Assembly: GCF_028473605.1 (NCBI RefSeq)
Contig: NZ_CP097267.1
Span: 3,650,501-3,714,500 of the forward strand
Origin: Acidovorax sp. NCPPB 3576
GTDB lineage: Bacteria > Pseudomonadota > Gammaproteobacteria > Burkholderiales > Burkholderiaceae_C
Reading direction: 5' to 3'
Length of the DNA stretch: 64,000 nt
The notes under the pieces are model-generated. The model did no database searches. It was not told the origin of the DNA and was given only the letters and a program-made list of their open reading frames with translations. The position numbers and the translations under genes are program-made. This document shows, one piece after another, positions 52,982 through 61,361 of this stretch (positions within the stretch are counted from its first letter, which is position 1; the number at the start of each line of letters is the position of its first letter).

Positions 52982-54160
52982 ATGCAAGCCAAGCGACCCG
53001 AACGCATCCCTGCCGCCTCGGCCCCGCTGTCGCGCCGGCAGGCGCTGCGGCTCGGCGCAGGCCTGGGGCTGGCCGTGCCGCTGGCCGCCGCCTGGGCCGG
53101 CCCGGCCGCCGCAACGGGCTCGCTGCGCCTGGCAGCAGCATGGCAGCAGGAAGACGGCGGCTACCGCATCGGTGTGCTGCAAGCCCGGCCCGGCCAGGAC
53201 GCACCGCTGCGTGCCGTGCACTCGCTGGACATTCCCACCCGTGCCCATGGCCTGTGCCCGCTGGCGGACGGCAGCATCGTGGCCGCGTCGCGCCGCCCCG
53301 GCGACTGGCTGGTGCGGTGGTGGCCGGGCACCCCGCGCGAACCGGTCTGGCAGTGGTCGGACGGCACGCGCTCGTTCAACGGCCACGTGATCGCATCGCC
53401 GGACGGACGCCTGCTGTACTCCACCGAAACCGATGCCGACACCGGGCAGAGCTTTGTCGTGCAGCGCAGCGCGGACAAGCTGGACACGCTGCAAGAGTGG
53501 CCCACGCAAGGCATCGACGCGCATGAGCTCATCTGGGACCACCGCAATCCAGCCGGCGGAGTTCCGACGCTGCTGGTCGCCAACGGCGGCGTCCCCACCG
53601 CGCCGGAAACCGGCCGCGTGAAGCGCGCGCTGGAGACCATGGACTCGTCCATCGTGCGGCTGCACGGCCGCACTGGCGAAGTGCTGGGCCAATGGCGCCT
53701 GGACGATCAGCGGCTGAGCCTGCGGCACCTGGCCTGGAACCCAGAAGGCACGGTGCTGGGCATCGCTCTTCAGGCCGAACACAGCGCACAGCCGTTGCGG
53801 CAGGCCGCCCCCGTGCTGGCGCTTTTCGATGGCACGGCACTGCGCACCGCCGCGCCTGCGCCCACCCACCTGCCGGGCGGCCTGCAGGGGTATGGAGGCA
53901 GCATCGCCGCCACGCCCGGCGGCTGGGCCGTGAGTTGCCCCCGTGCCCAGGGCATCGCCACCTTCGGTGCCCAGGGCGAATGGCAGCGGCTGGTGGCGCT
54001 GCCCGAGGTCTGCGCGCTGGCCGTGCAAGGCACCGCGCTCTGGGCCGCAGGACTCAACCACACGCTCGAAGATGCCCGCAGCGCCGCACCCCGCACCCAT
54101 GCACACCGCAGCGAGCTGGCGAAGGCACGGGTGGACAACCACTGGTATCTGGCAGGGTAA
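52982..54160 (+). CDS. DUF1513 beta-propeller-like exported protein
   Basis: 392 residues with a Tat-type signal (SRRQALRLGAGLGLAVPLAA). The mature part shows repeated blades: SLDIPTRAHGLCPLADGSIV, FNGHVIASPDGRLLYSTE, and the family block GIDAHELIWD. It is the last gene of the iron operon, 4 bp after the imelysin stop. Its exact role in iron handling is unknown. Confidence 0.87.
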   Translation: MQAKRPERIPAASAPLSRRQALRLGAGLGLAVPLAAAWAGPAAATGSLRLAAAWQQEDGGYRIGVLQARPGQDAPLRAVHSLDIPTRAHGLCPLADGSIVAASRRPGDWLVRWWPGTPREPVWQWSDGTRSFNGHVIASPDGRLLYSTETDADTGQSFVVQRSADKLDTLQEWPTQGIDAHELIWDHRNPAGGVPTLLVANGGVPTAPETGRVKRALETMDSSIVRLHGRTGEVLGQWRLDDQRLSLRHLAWNPEGTVLGIALQAEHSAQPLRQAAPVLALFDGTALRTAAPAPTHLPGGLQGYGGSIAATPGGWAVSCPRAQGIATFGAQGEWQRLVALPEVCALAVQGTALWAAGLNHTLEDARSAAPRTHAHRSELAKARVDNHWYLAG

Positions 54161-54174
54161 ACCCTGCCATTTGC

Positions 54175-54305
54175 TGCCATTTCGCACCATTTCGCACCAC
54201 AATCTTGTTACGCCACGAAACACATTAAGGAAATTGATGAGAAGCATTACAAAAACCTCGTAAAACCCGTGCTTCTCCTTACACTCCGTCGGTTCATACG
54301 GAGTG
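54175..54305 (+). promoter_or_regulatory. Leader of the collagen-like operon with direct and nested inverted repeats
   Basis: Two CATTTCGCAC direct repeats (about 54178-54198) precede a nested dyad, GAGAAGCA (54239-54246) with TGCTTCTC (54270-54277), enclosing TTAC/GTAA. A third dyad, CACTCCGT (54282-54289) with ACGGAGTG (54298-54305), ends 3 nt before the ATG. The last hairpin would sequester any ribosome site. No certain -35/-10 pair was identified. Confidence 0.6.
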
Positions 54306-54308
54306 CCC

Positions 54309-55127
54309 ATGCCTTTTCTTCGTCCGCCGCGCAAACGCCTGATTGCCGCTCTACTGGTGGGTGCCATGCATGGCCACGCCGCCCTGGCAGCTGACATCGT
54401 GCTGGCACCGCCTCCCAACGGGGGCTTCACGGTCACCAACACCGACAAGAGCCAGGCACGGCTGCGCGTGGACGAGGCCTCGGGCGTGGTCACCCTGCCC
54501 GCCCTGTCCACCACGCCCGCGCAGGGCAGCCATCTGTGCTACGGCGCAGGCGGCGCCCTCGGCCCTTGTGCGTCGCTGGCGGGCCCGACGGGCGCGACCG
54601 GTGCCACGGGCGCGATGGGCCCCACCGGGCCGGCAGGCAGCACGGGCGCCACCGGAGCGGCGGGCCCGACCGGGGCGACCGGCACGGCAGGCGCCACGGG
54701 CGCGACCGGGGCCACGGGGGCAACCGGTGCGCAGGGCCCCGTCGGAGCCACGGGCGTAGGTGCCACCGGCGCGACGGGAGCGACAGGCGCTACCGGCGCT
54801 CAGGGCCTTCTGGGCCCCACCGGCTCGGTCGGCCCGGCAGGCACGGTGTCGTCGGCCGTCACCATCCGCACGACCACGATGAACCCGGTCAATGCCGAAT
54901 CCTGCACCGTCTCGGCGTGCTGCAATGCCGACGAGAAAGTCGTGGGCGGCGGCCACCAGGCCAGCACCGGCCAGACCGCGCCGGACGATGCGGCGGTGAC
55001 GGTCTCCGAAAGCCATCCCATCGCCAACTGTGGAGGCACCAACTTGGGTTGGACGGTGCGGGCGCTGAACACGTTCCGGTCGTCCAACCTTCAAAGCTGC
55101 ACGGCCTACGCGATCTGTGCCAAATAG
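54309..55127 (+). CDS. Secreted collagen-like (Gly-X-Thr) protein
   Basis: 272 residues. A signal peptide ([20 protein letters not shown]) is followed by an N-terminal domain (about 30-90) and about 28 Gly-X-Y triplets at 92-180, mostly GAT and GPT with one two-residue break (GATGVGATG). A C-terminal domain of about 90 residues has seven cysteines ([20 protein letters not shown] to CTAYAICAK). Thr-rich collagen repeats form triple helices in bacteria and in some cases the Thr is modified. The stop lies inside the next gene, so the operon is coupled. The repeats are AT-free and GC-rich but not of another organism's codon usage. Confidence 0.88.
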   Translation: MPFLRPPRKRLIAALLVGAMHGHAALAADIVLAPPPNGGFTVTNTDKSQARLRVDEASGVVTLPALSTTPAQGSHLCYGAGGALGPCASLAGPTGATGATGAMGPTGPAGSTGATGAAGPTGATGTAGATGATGATGATGAQGPVGATGVGATGATGATGATGAQGLLGPTGSVGPAGTVSSAVTIRTTTMNPVNAESCTVSACCNADEKVVGGGHQASTGQTAPDDAAVTVSESHPIANCGGTNLGWTVRALNTFRSSNLQSCTAYAICAK

Positions 55128-55944
55128 CCTGAACCCCGTGGCGGCGCCGGTGTCGGTGGCCTGCCGGCTGCCGGGCATGCCCAATGTGCAGCGCGCGCTG
55201 GCCGAGGTGCTGGACCTGGGCGATGCCGACTGGGCGCCGCATTTCAACTCCGGCCAACACAACGGCGGCTGGCATGCCTCGGCCCTGCGCGCCGCGCCGC
55301 AGTCCCCCATCGCTGAGAGCCCAGGCGAATACGCTGTCGCCCTGTACCGCGACACGGCGCTGCTGGACCGGTGCCCGGCGCTGCGCGAGCTGATCGAATC
55401 CATCCCCTGCGAGCACAAAGCCGTCCGCCTGCTGCGCCTGGTGCCCGGCGGCGAGATCCTTGAGCACTCGGACTCCCACATCAACCTGCGCGATGGAGAA
55501 GCACGGCTGCACCTGCCACTGCAGACCCACGAGGACGTGTTCTTTCACGTGCGGGGCCACCGCATTCCCATGCGAACAGGGGAGTGGTGGTATGCCGACT
55601 TTTCCCAACCGCACCGGGTGGTCAACCGCTCGCCGCAGGCACGCATCCACCTCGTGATCGATTGCGTGGCCAATGCATGGCTGCACGCGGCCCTGGCCGA
55701 GGCGGATTCCGGCATGCCCCATGCGCCCGAGGCCGATCCGGCCTGGCAGTTCGCGCAGTTCCAGCAACACGTTTACCAACACCCGGACCTGCAGGAGCGC
55801 CTGCTGGCCAACGGCACACCCAACGGCTTCGCGCAGGCGGCGCAACAACTGGGACAGTCCTGCGGATTCGGCTTCCACGCAGCGGAAGTCCTCAGCGCGA
55901 TGGCTGCCGGCCGACGCGCATGGATGCAGCAATGGGTGCTTTGA
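55117..55944 (+). CDS. Aspartyl/asparaginyl beta-hydroxylase-type 2-oxoglutarate oxygenase
   Basis: 275 residues, GTG start at 55117, overlapping the collagen stop by 11 nt; no later start fits the domain. The double-stranded beta-helix has the iron ligands His117 and Asp119 in [12 protein letters not shown] and His166 in [11 protein letters not shown], with Arg176 (SPQARIHLV) likely binding 2-oxoglutarate. [12 protein letters not shown] is the substrate-side entry. A C-terminal helical domain of about 80 residues is extra. It is cytosolic (no signal) and hydroxylates a peptide or amino-acid side chain; the adjacent protein genes are obvious candidate substrates. Confidence 0.85.
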   Translation: MPNSLNPVAAPVSVACRLPGMPNVQRALAEVLDLGDADWAPHFNSGQHNGGWHASALRAAPQSPIAESPGEYAVALYRDTALLDRCPALRELIESIPCEHKAVRLLRLVPGGEILEHSDSHINLRDGEARLHLPLQTHEDVFFHVRGHRIPMRTGEWWYADFSQPHRVVNRSPQARIHLVIDCVANAWLHAALAEADSGMPHAPEADPAWQFAQFQQHVYQHPDLQERLLANGTPNGFAQAAQQLGQSCGFGFHAAEVLSAMAAGRRAWMQQWVL

Positions 55945-56966
55945 ACTTTGCCGGATGGGCGCCCATCCGCATCTACCAGGACGACCACGGCGAGCTGTGC
56001 GTGGACTGGCTGCGCGTGGACAACGGCACGCTGCGCGCCCCGTTTTTCACCGACGGCGTGCAGCGCGCGCTGCAGCACCCGTTCCACCAGGCCTTTCGCC
56101 GGCAGACGCCGCTGGCCGACCTGCTGGCCTGGGCCCAGGCGTCGCCGGGCCTGCAGCCCTCGGGCATCGTCTTTCATGTGTCGCGCTGCGGCTCCACCCT
56201 CGTTTCCCAGGCGTTCGCCGCGCTGCCGGACCATGTCGTGCTGTCCGAGCCGCCCGTGCTGGACAACCTCATGCGTTCCGCTTTCGCGCTGCCCGGCCTG
56301 CCGGCCGCGCAGGTGCCCGACACCGCGCGGGCCTTGATGAGCGCCTGGGGCCAGCCCCACCTGCCGAGACACGATACGCCGCGCCAGCACCTGGTGGTCA
56401 AGATCGATTGCTGGGCCACCACGTACGCAGAGCAGATCGATGCGATCTGGCCCACCGTGCCCTGGGTGTTCGTGTACCGCGACCCGGTGGAGGTGATGGT
56501 CTCGCAGATGCAGCAGCGCGCGCTGTACCTGATTCCCGGCGCCCTGGGCATGGAACTGGCCGGCGTGCCGCTGCAGGAAGCGTTCTACATGCCTGCCATG
56601 GAATATTGCGCGCGCTGCCTGGGCGCGATGTATGCCGACATGGTGCGGCTGCACCGGCCTGGCCGCAGCCTGCTGGTGGAGTACCGCAGTTTGCACTCGG
56701 CCATCGCAGGGCCGGTGGCCGCGCATTTCGGCACGGCCCTGGACGCTCCCGCGCAGGACCGCATGGCCGCGACGTTTTCGCTGCACGCCAAGCACCCCGG
56801 CATGCCCTTCATTCCCGACTCGAGGGACAAGCATGCCCAGGCCGACGCCACGCTGCGCGCCCTGGCCGAGCAATGGATCACGCCCCACTACGAGCAACTG
56901 GAGCGGCTGCGCCACGCGCAGGCGGCCCACCCACCGGCGGCCGACTTGGCGCTCCTAACACCATGA
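55932..56966 (+). CDS. Sulfotransferase-family protein
   Basis: 344 residues (an ATG at 55920 is also possible). The PAPS 5'-phosphosulfate loop is VSRCGSTLVSQAF (about 83-95), followed by DHVVLSEPPVLDNLM and the 3'-phosphate-type segment PWVFVYRDPVEVMVSQM with the conserved Arg-Asp. No signal peptide, so cytosolic. It should transfer sulfate from PAPS to a hydroxyl, for example one made by the preceding hydroxylase, or to Thr/Ser/Tyr. It overlaps the genes on both sides. Confidence 0.85.
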   Translation: MGALNFAGWAPIRIYQDDHGELCVDWLRVDNGTLRAPFFTDGVQRALQHPFHQAFRRQTPLADLLAWAQASPGLQPSGIVFHVSRCGSTLVSQAFAALPDHVVLSEPPVLDNLMRSAFALPGLPAAQVPDTARALMSAWGQPHLPRHDTPRQHLVVKIDCWATTYAEQIDAIWPTVPWVFVYRDPVEVMVSQMQQRALYLIPGALGMELAGVPLQEAFYMPAMEYCARCLGAMYADMVRLHRPGRSLLVEYRSLHSAIAGPVAAHFGTALDAPAQDRMAATFSLHAKHPGMPFIPDSRDKHAQADATLRALAEQWITPHYEQLERLRHAQAAHPPAADLALLTP

Positions 56967-58168
56967 CCCACCTGCCCTTTCTTCGCCGCCGCCATTTTCT
57001 GGGCTCGTCCGGGACAGCCGCGGCCGCCCTGGCGCTCCCCGCCGCAGCGGCCATCGTGCCGGCCCCGGCACGCCGCGCTGCGCAGGTGGGCGTGTTCCAG
57101 CCCACCTCGGCGCGCTACCCCACGCTGGCCGCGGAATTCACCCTCGGGCTGGAGTCCGCATTCGCCGCACAGGACCTGCCTGCGCCCAGCTGGGTGCCGC
57201 TGCCATACCAGCAGAATCCAGGCCCTGCCGTGCGCCAGGCCCGCGCGGCGCTGCAAGACGGCGCGCTGGACATGCTGGCCGGATGGATTCCGCTGCGTTC
57301 CGCCCTGGAGTTGCGGGACGATGCGCAGCAGCGCGGCATTCCATTGCTCGCCAGCGACACCGGCGCCGACAAGGCCCCTGCCATTGGACGCACCACGCCC
57401 TGGATCGTGAACCACACGCTGGAGCTGTGGCAATCGACCGCCCTGCTGGGCCAGCTTGCGCCCCGCCGCTGGGGCACGCGGGCCGTGGTCTGCACGGGCT
57501 TTCTGGAAAGCGGCTACGACTTTCCCGTCGAGTTCCGCAAAGCCTTCGGAGCGGCAGGTGGCCGGGTCGCCGCGACCCACGTCTCGGGCCTGCCCGATGG
57601 ATCGGCCGAATTCGCCGGGCTGCTGTCAGCCGTGAAGGGCGCACGCCCCGACTTCGTGCTGGCGCTGTACTCGGGCGCACAGGCAGAGCGCTTTCATGCA
57701 GCCTACCAGCGGGCCGGGTTGCACACGCAATACCCGCTGCTGGGCAGCCGTTTCAGCCATGGGCACGGCAGCGACCCTGCCGCACCGGCATTTCTGCCTT
57801 CCGTGGCCTCGTGGGAAGACCCGGGGGCCGCTTGTGCCGCCGTGGCAGCCGCCTGCCGCCAACAGGGAATGCGTTTTACCGGCGCGGCCCTGCTGGGCTT
57901 CGAAGCTGGCCAGCGCATCGCCGCAGTTTTGGCGGCGAGTGGCGACGCAGAGCGCCTGTCCGCCTTGCACAGCGCCCAGACCACCCAGGCCCGCGGCACC
58001 CGGCGCTACGACGCCGCCACCCAGGAGAGCAACGGCCCGCACTGGCTGCATGCGCAGGGCAACGCGATCGCCATCCCGTCACCGGAGTCCGCTGCCATCC
58101 AGACCGCTGCGGCCATCCGGCATCGCACACCGGAAAGCGGCTGGTCCTCTCCCTATCTCATTACTTAA
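56963..58168 (+). CDS. Periplasmic binding protein of the Leu/Ile/Val type
   Basis: 401 residues with a Tat-like signal (RRRHFLGSSGTAAAALALPA). A type I periplasmic-binding fold is evident: QVGVFQPTSARYPTLAAEFT, NPGPAVRQARAALQDGALDM, VVCTGFLESGYDFPVEFRKA and RPDFVLALYSGAQAERFHAA. No permease or ATPase genes accompany it. It is coupled to the sulfotransferase (ATGA) and lies 11 nt before the tail-collar gene, so it belongs to the collagen operon rather than to an uptake system; a sensing role is possible. Confidence 0.8.
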   Translation: MTHLPFLRRRHFLGSSGTAAAALALPAAAAIVPAPARRAAQVGVFQPTSARYPTLAAEFTLGLESAFAAQDLPAPSWVPLPYQQNPGPAVRQARAALQDGALDMLAGWIPLRSALELRDDAQQRGIPLLASDTGADKAPAIGRTTPWIVNHTLELWQSTALLGQLAPRRWGTRAVVCTGFLESGYDFPVEFRKAFGAAGGRVAATHVSGLPDGSAEFAGLLSAVKGARPDFVLALYSGAQAERFHAAYQRAGLHTQYPLLGSRFSHGHGSDPAAPAFLPSVASWEDPGAACAAVAAACRQQGMRFTGAALLGFEAGQRIAAVLAASGDAERLSALHSAQTTQARGTRRYDAATQESNGPHWLHAQGNAIAIPSPESAAIQTAAAIRHRTPESGWSSPYLIT

Positions 58169-58179
58169 AGAAGGCACCT

Positions 58180-58707
58180 ATGTCACAACCCTTCATGGGC
58201 CAGATCGCTTTGTTTGCCGGCAGCTTCGCGCCCAGAGGTTGGGCCTTCTGCAACGGTCAGATCATGTCCATCGCTCAGAATGCCGCTCTTTTCTCCATCC
58301 TGGGTACCACTTACGGCGGCGATGGGCAGGCCACGTTCGCGTTGCCCGACCTGCGAGGCCGCGTGCCCATCGGTTATGGCTCGAACACTGGCGCCACGTC
58401 CCCGAGAAGCTGGGGCGAAACAGGGGGTACGGAGCAGGTGACACTCAATGTCACCCAGTTGCCAGCCCACAACCATTCGGTGAATGTGCACAGCCCGGAC
58501 GTGGGCAACCAGCCCAGCCCTTCAGGCAACTACCTGGCGACGCCGGACCGGCGAGGCAACAACTTTTCGGACCAGGCGCCCGCCTCCACCCTGGGGCCTG
58601 CAGCCATCGGATCCCAGGGCGGCAACCAGCCCCACCCGAACATGCAGCCCTACCTGGCGATCAGCTACATCATCGCGCTGCAAGGCATTTTTCCTCAGCG
58701 CAATTGA
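58180..58707 (+). CDS. Phage-tail-collar (MdpB-like) protein
   Basis: 175 residues, no signal peptide. Canonical tail-collar sequence: QPFMGQIALFAGSFAPRGWA, then FCNGQIMSIAQNAALFSILG, TYGGDGQATFALPDLRGRVP, LPAHNHSV and a C-terminal PYLAISYIIALQGIFP. Such proteins form trimeric fibre tips in phages and occur as free-standing genes (microcystin-dependent-protein type) in many bacteria, often with sulfotransferases and hydroxylases. There are no other phage genes here. AAAGAAGG lies ahead of the ATG. Confidence 0.88.
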   Translation: MSQPFMGQIALFAGSFAPRGWAFCNGQIMSIAQNAALFSILGTTYGGDGQATFALPDLRGRVPIGYGSNTGATSPRSWGETGGTEQVTLNVTQLPAHNHSVNVHSPDVGNQPSPSGNYLATPDRRGNNFSDQAPASTLGPAAIGSQGGNQPHPNMQPYLAISYIIALQGIFPQRN

Positions 58708-58845
58708 CGGCGGGCCTGCGGCAGGGGCGCGTGCCCTGGCGCCGTCCTCGATGGCCGGACGGGAACGCCTGATAGCGCCCTTCCCGGCACCCGTGGCGCA
58801 GGACCTGCAAAAACCGCGCCGGCGCGGCCGTCGCGCCGCCCACTG

Positions 58846-61308
58846 TCAATCCACCACGGTCAGCTTGGCCACCGAGAGCGCCAGCCACTTGGTGCCATGC
58901 CGGGGAAAGTTCACTTGCGCGCGCGCATCGTCCCCGGTGCCTTCCAGCGCCAGCACCTTGCCCTCGCCGAACTTGGTGTGAAACACCCCCAGCCCCACGC
59001 GCAGCCCGTGCGATGGCGCGGCCTTCTGCACCGGAACCGGCGGGCTGGCGAACGATTCCGACCTGGAGCCAAATCCGCCTCTCGCGCTAGATCCATATGC
59101 ACCGCCAGCTCCTGAATTAGGAGCAAACGTGCCAAACCCCTGCTGCTTGGGCGTGATCCATTTCAGCGCGGCCTCGGGCAGTTCGTCGAAGAAGCGGCTC
59201 TTGACGTTGTAGCGCGTCTGCCCATGCAGCAGCCGCGTCTGCGAATGGCTCAGGTACAGGCGCTTTCGGGCGCGGGTGATGGCCACGTACATCAGGCGCC
59301 GCTCTTCCTCCAGCCCCTCGCGGTCGCTCATGGCGTTCTCGTGGGGGAACAGGCCCTCTTCCATGCCGCCAATGAACACGGCGTCGAATTCGAGGCCCTT
59401 GGAGGCGTGCACGGTCATCAACTGAACGGCGTCCTGGCCGGCCTGGGCTTGGTTGTCGCCGGCCTCCAGGGCCGCGTGCGTCAGGAAGGCGACCAGGGGC
59501 GAGAGCGTCTCGCCGGTATCGGTGTCCACGATGCCCGCCACACCACCGGGCAGGGGCTCGCCGGTCGTCGGCAGCGAGGGGTCCAGGCCCTGGCTCACCG
59601 GGCTTTGCGTGAGCAGCGTGCCGTGCTCGTCCACCGGCAGCGCGATGGCGTCGCGCCCGAAGCCTTCCTGCGTGACGAAGCTCTCGGCCGCGTTCACCAG
59701 TTCCTGCAAGTTTTCGATGCGGTCGGCGCCTTCCTTTTCGGAGCGGAAGTGCTCCAGCAGGCCGCTCGATTCCAGCATCTGCTCGATGATGCCGCGCAGG
59801 GTCATGCCCTGCGTCTGCTCGCGCAGCACATCGACCAGGGCGACGAAGCTGCCCAGGTTGGCGCCGGCCTTGCCCGGCACCGCCGTGACGGCATCGTGCA
59901 GCGAACAGCCCGCGCTGCGCGCCGCGTCCTGCAGCACCTCGACCGTGCGCGCGCCGATGCCACGCGGGGGGAAGTTGACGACGCGAAGAAAGCTCGTGTC
60001 GTCGTGCGGGTTCTCCAGCACGCGCAGGTAGGCCAGCGCGTGCTTGACCTCGGCCCGCTCGAAGAACCGCAGGCCGCCGTACACGCGGTAGGGCACCGCG
60101 GAATTGAACAGGGCCGACTCGATCACCCGGCTCTGCGCATTGCTGCGGTACAGCACGGCCACTTCCTTGCGCTCGAAACCATCGCTGCGCACGAGCTGGC
60201 GGATTTCCTCGACCATCCACTGCGCCTCGGCCAGGTCGGTGGCGGCTTCGAACACGCGCACCGGCTCGCCCGGCCCCTGCGTGGTGCGCAGGTTCTTGCC
60301 CAGGCGCTTGCTGTTGTGGCTGATGAGGGCGTTGGCCGAATCGAGGATGTTGCTGTAGCTGCGGTAGTTCTGCTCCAGCTTGATCTGGCGCTGCACGTCG
60401 AACTCGCGCACGAAGTCGGCCATGTTGCCCACGCGCGCACCGCGGAAGGCGTAGATGCTCTGGTCGTCGTCGCCCACGGCGATCACGCTGCCGCGCGCCT
60501 GGAACTGGCCGTCCGCCACATCGCCCGCGAGCTGCTTGAGCCAGGCGTACTGCAGCTTGTTGGTGTCCTGGAACTCGTCCACCAGGATGTGCTGGAAGCG
60601 CCGCTGGTAATGCGCGCGCACCGGGTCGTTGTCGCGCAGCAGTTCGTAGCTGCGCAGCATCAGCTCGCCGAAATCGACCACGCCCTCGCGCTGGCACTGC
60701 TCTTCGTACAGCTGGTACAGCTCGACCTTCTTGCGGGCATCGGCATCGCGCGCGTCCACGTCGCCCGGGCGCAGGCCCTCTTCCTTGCAGCCGCTGATGA
60801 AGTACTGCACCTGCTTCGGTGGAAAGCGCTCCTCGTCGATGTTGAACTGCTTGCACAGCCGCTTGACGGCCGAAAGCTGGTCCTGCGTGTCCAGGATCTG
60901 GAAGGCCTGAGGCAGGCCGGCCAGCTTGTAATGCGCGCGCAGCAACCGGTTGCACAACCCGTGGAAGGTGCCGATCCACATGCCGCGCACGTTCACCGGC
61001 AGCATGGCCGACAGGCGCAGGACCATCTCCTTGGCGGCCTTGTTGGTGAAGGTGACGGCCAGGATGCCGCCGGGCGTGGCGTAGCCGTTTTGCAGCAGCC
61101 AGGCGATGCGGGTGGTGAGCACCCGGGTCTTGCCCGAGCCCGCGCCCGCGAGGATCAGGGCATGCCCGGCGGGCAGCGTGACCGCGGCCAGTTGCTCGTC
61201 GTTCAGGTTCTGCAACAGGGGGGAGGCGGCATCGGACTGCGGCGCGGGGCCGGCGTCGCCAGCACCGAAAGGCGCTGGCGCGCCGGAAAACAGGTCGTGT
61301 GGGAGCAT
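58846..61308 (-). CDS. uvrD: UvrD/PcrA-type 3'-5' DNA helicase
   Basis: 820 residues from the ATG at 61308. Walker A AGAGSGKT (54-61), Walker B ILVDEFQDTN, GDDDQSIYAFRGA, QLMTVHASKGLEFDAV and YVAITRARKRLYLSHS define a superfamily 1A repair helicase. The C-terminal Tudor-like domain is RVGLGVFHTKFGEGKVLALE. It acts in nucleotide-excision and mismatch repair. Between the helicase core and the Tudor domain, residues about 728-749 (NSGAGGAYGSSARGGFGSR) are encoded by a repeat copy. A TACAAT ends 6 nt before the ATG. Confidence 0.93.
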   Translation of the reverse strand: MLPHDLFSGAPAPFGAGDAGPAPQSDAASPLLQNLNDEQLAAVTLPAGHALILAGAGSGKTRVLTTRIAWLLQNGYATPGGILAVTFTNKAAKEMVLRLSAMLPVNVRGMWIGTFHGLCNRLLRAHYKLAGLPQAFQILDTQDQLSAVKRLCKQFNIDEERFPPKQVQYFISGCKEEGLRPGDVDARDADARKKVELYQLYEEQCQREGVVDFGELMLRSYELLRDNDPVRAHYQRRFQHILVDEFQDTNKLQYAWLKQLAGDVADGQFQARGSVIAVGDDDQSIYAFRGARVGNMADFVREFDVQRQIKLEQNYRSYSNILDSANALISHNSKRLGKNLRTTQGPGEPVRVFEAATDLAEAQWMVEEIRQLVRSDGFERKEVAVLYRSNAQSRVIESALFNSAVPYRVYGGLRFFERAEVKHALAYLRVLENPHDDTSFLRVVNFPPRGIGARTVEVLQDAARSAGCSLHDAVTAVPGKAGANLGSFVALVDVLREQTQGMTLRGIIEQMLESSGLLEHFRSEKEGADRIENLQELVNAAESFVTQEGFGRDAIALPVDEHGTLLTQSPVSQGLDPSLPTTGEPLPGGVAGIVDTDTGETLSPLVAFLTHAALEAGDNQAQAGQDAVQLMTVHASKGLEFDAVFIGGMEEGLFPHENAMSDREGLEEERRLMYVAITRARKRLYLSHSQTRLLHGQTRYNVKSRFFDELPEAALKWITPKQQGFGTFAPNSGAGGAYGSSARGGFGSRSESFASPPVPVQKAAPSHGLRVGLGVFHTKFGEGKVLALEGTGDDARAQVNFPRHGTKWLALSVAKLTVVD
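59064..59128 (-). repeat. Interspersed repeat, copy G, inside uvrD
   Basis: The minus strand reads TTTGCTCCTAATTCAGGAGC, TGCATATGG, TCTAGCGCGAGAGGC and GGATTTGGCTCC, so head palindrome, middle and tail are all recognisable. The palindrome differs from the GCTAT form but keeps its symmetry. Same strand and frame as the gene. Confidence 0.65.
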
Positions 61309-61314
61309 ACCGCC

Positions 61315-61320
61315 ATTGTA
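61315..61320 (-). promoter_or_regulatory. -10 box TACAAT, 6 nt before uvrD
   Basis: On the minus strand TACAAT is followed by GGCGGT and the ATG. The expected start of transcription coincides with the start codon. No clear -35 was found. The distance to the leftward RpiR stop (61362) is 42 bp. Confidence 0.55.
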
Positions 61321-61361
61321 GGAACCTCCACCGGCAGCCCCCGCCGTGGGGCTGCTCGGCG

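Noticed and set aside
54570..54850. A CRISPR-like or satellite repeat
   Set aside because: The periodicity is 9 bp multiples, in frame, and encodes Gly-X-Y triplets; there are no spacers.
55584..55931. An earlier start for the sulfotransferase gene
   Set aside because: The frame is open inside the hydroxylase gene but has no family similarity; the Met at 55932 (or 55920) directly precedes the domain.
58180..58707. Prophage remnant indicated by a tail-collar gene
   Set aside because: No other phage gene, integrase or att-like repeat is nearby, and the gene is coupled to a five-gene operon with enzymes and a secreted protein.
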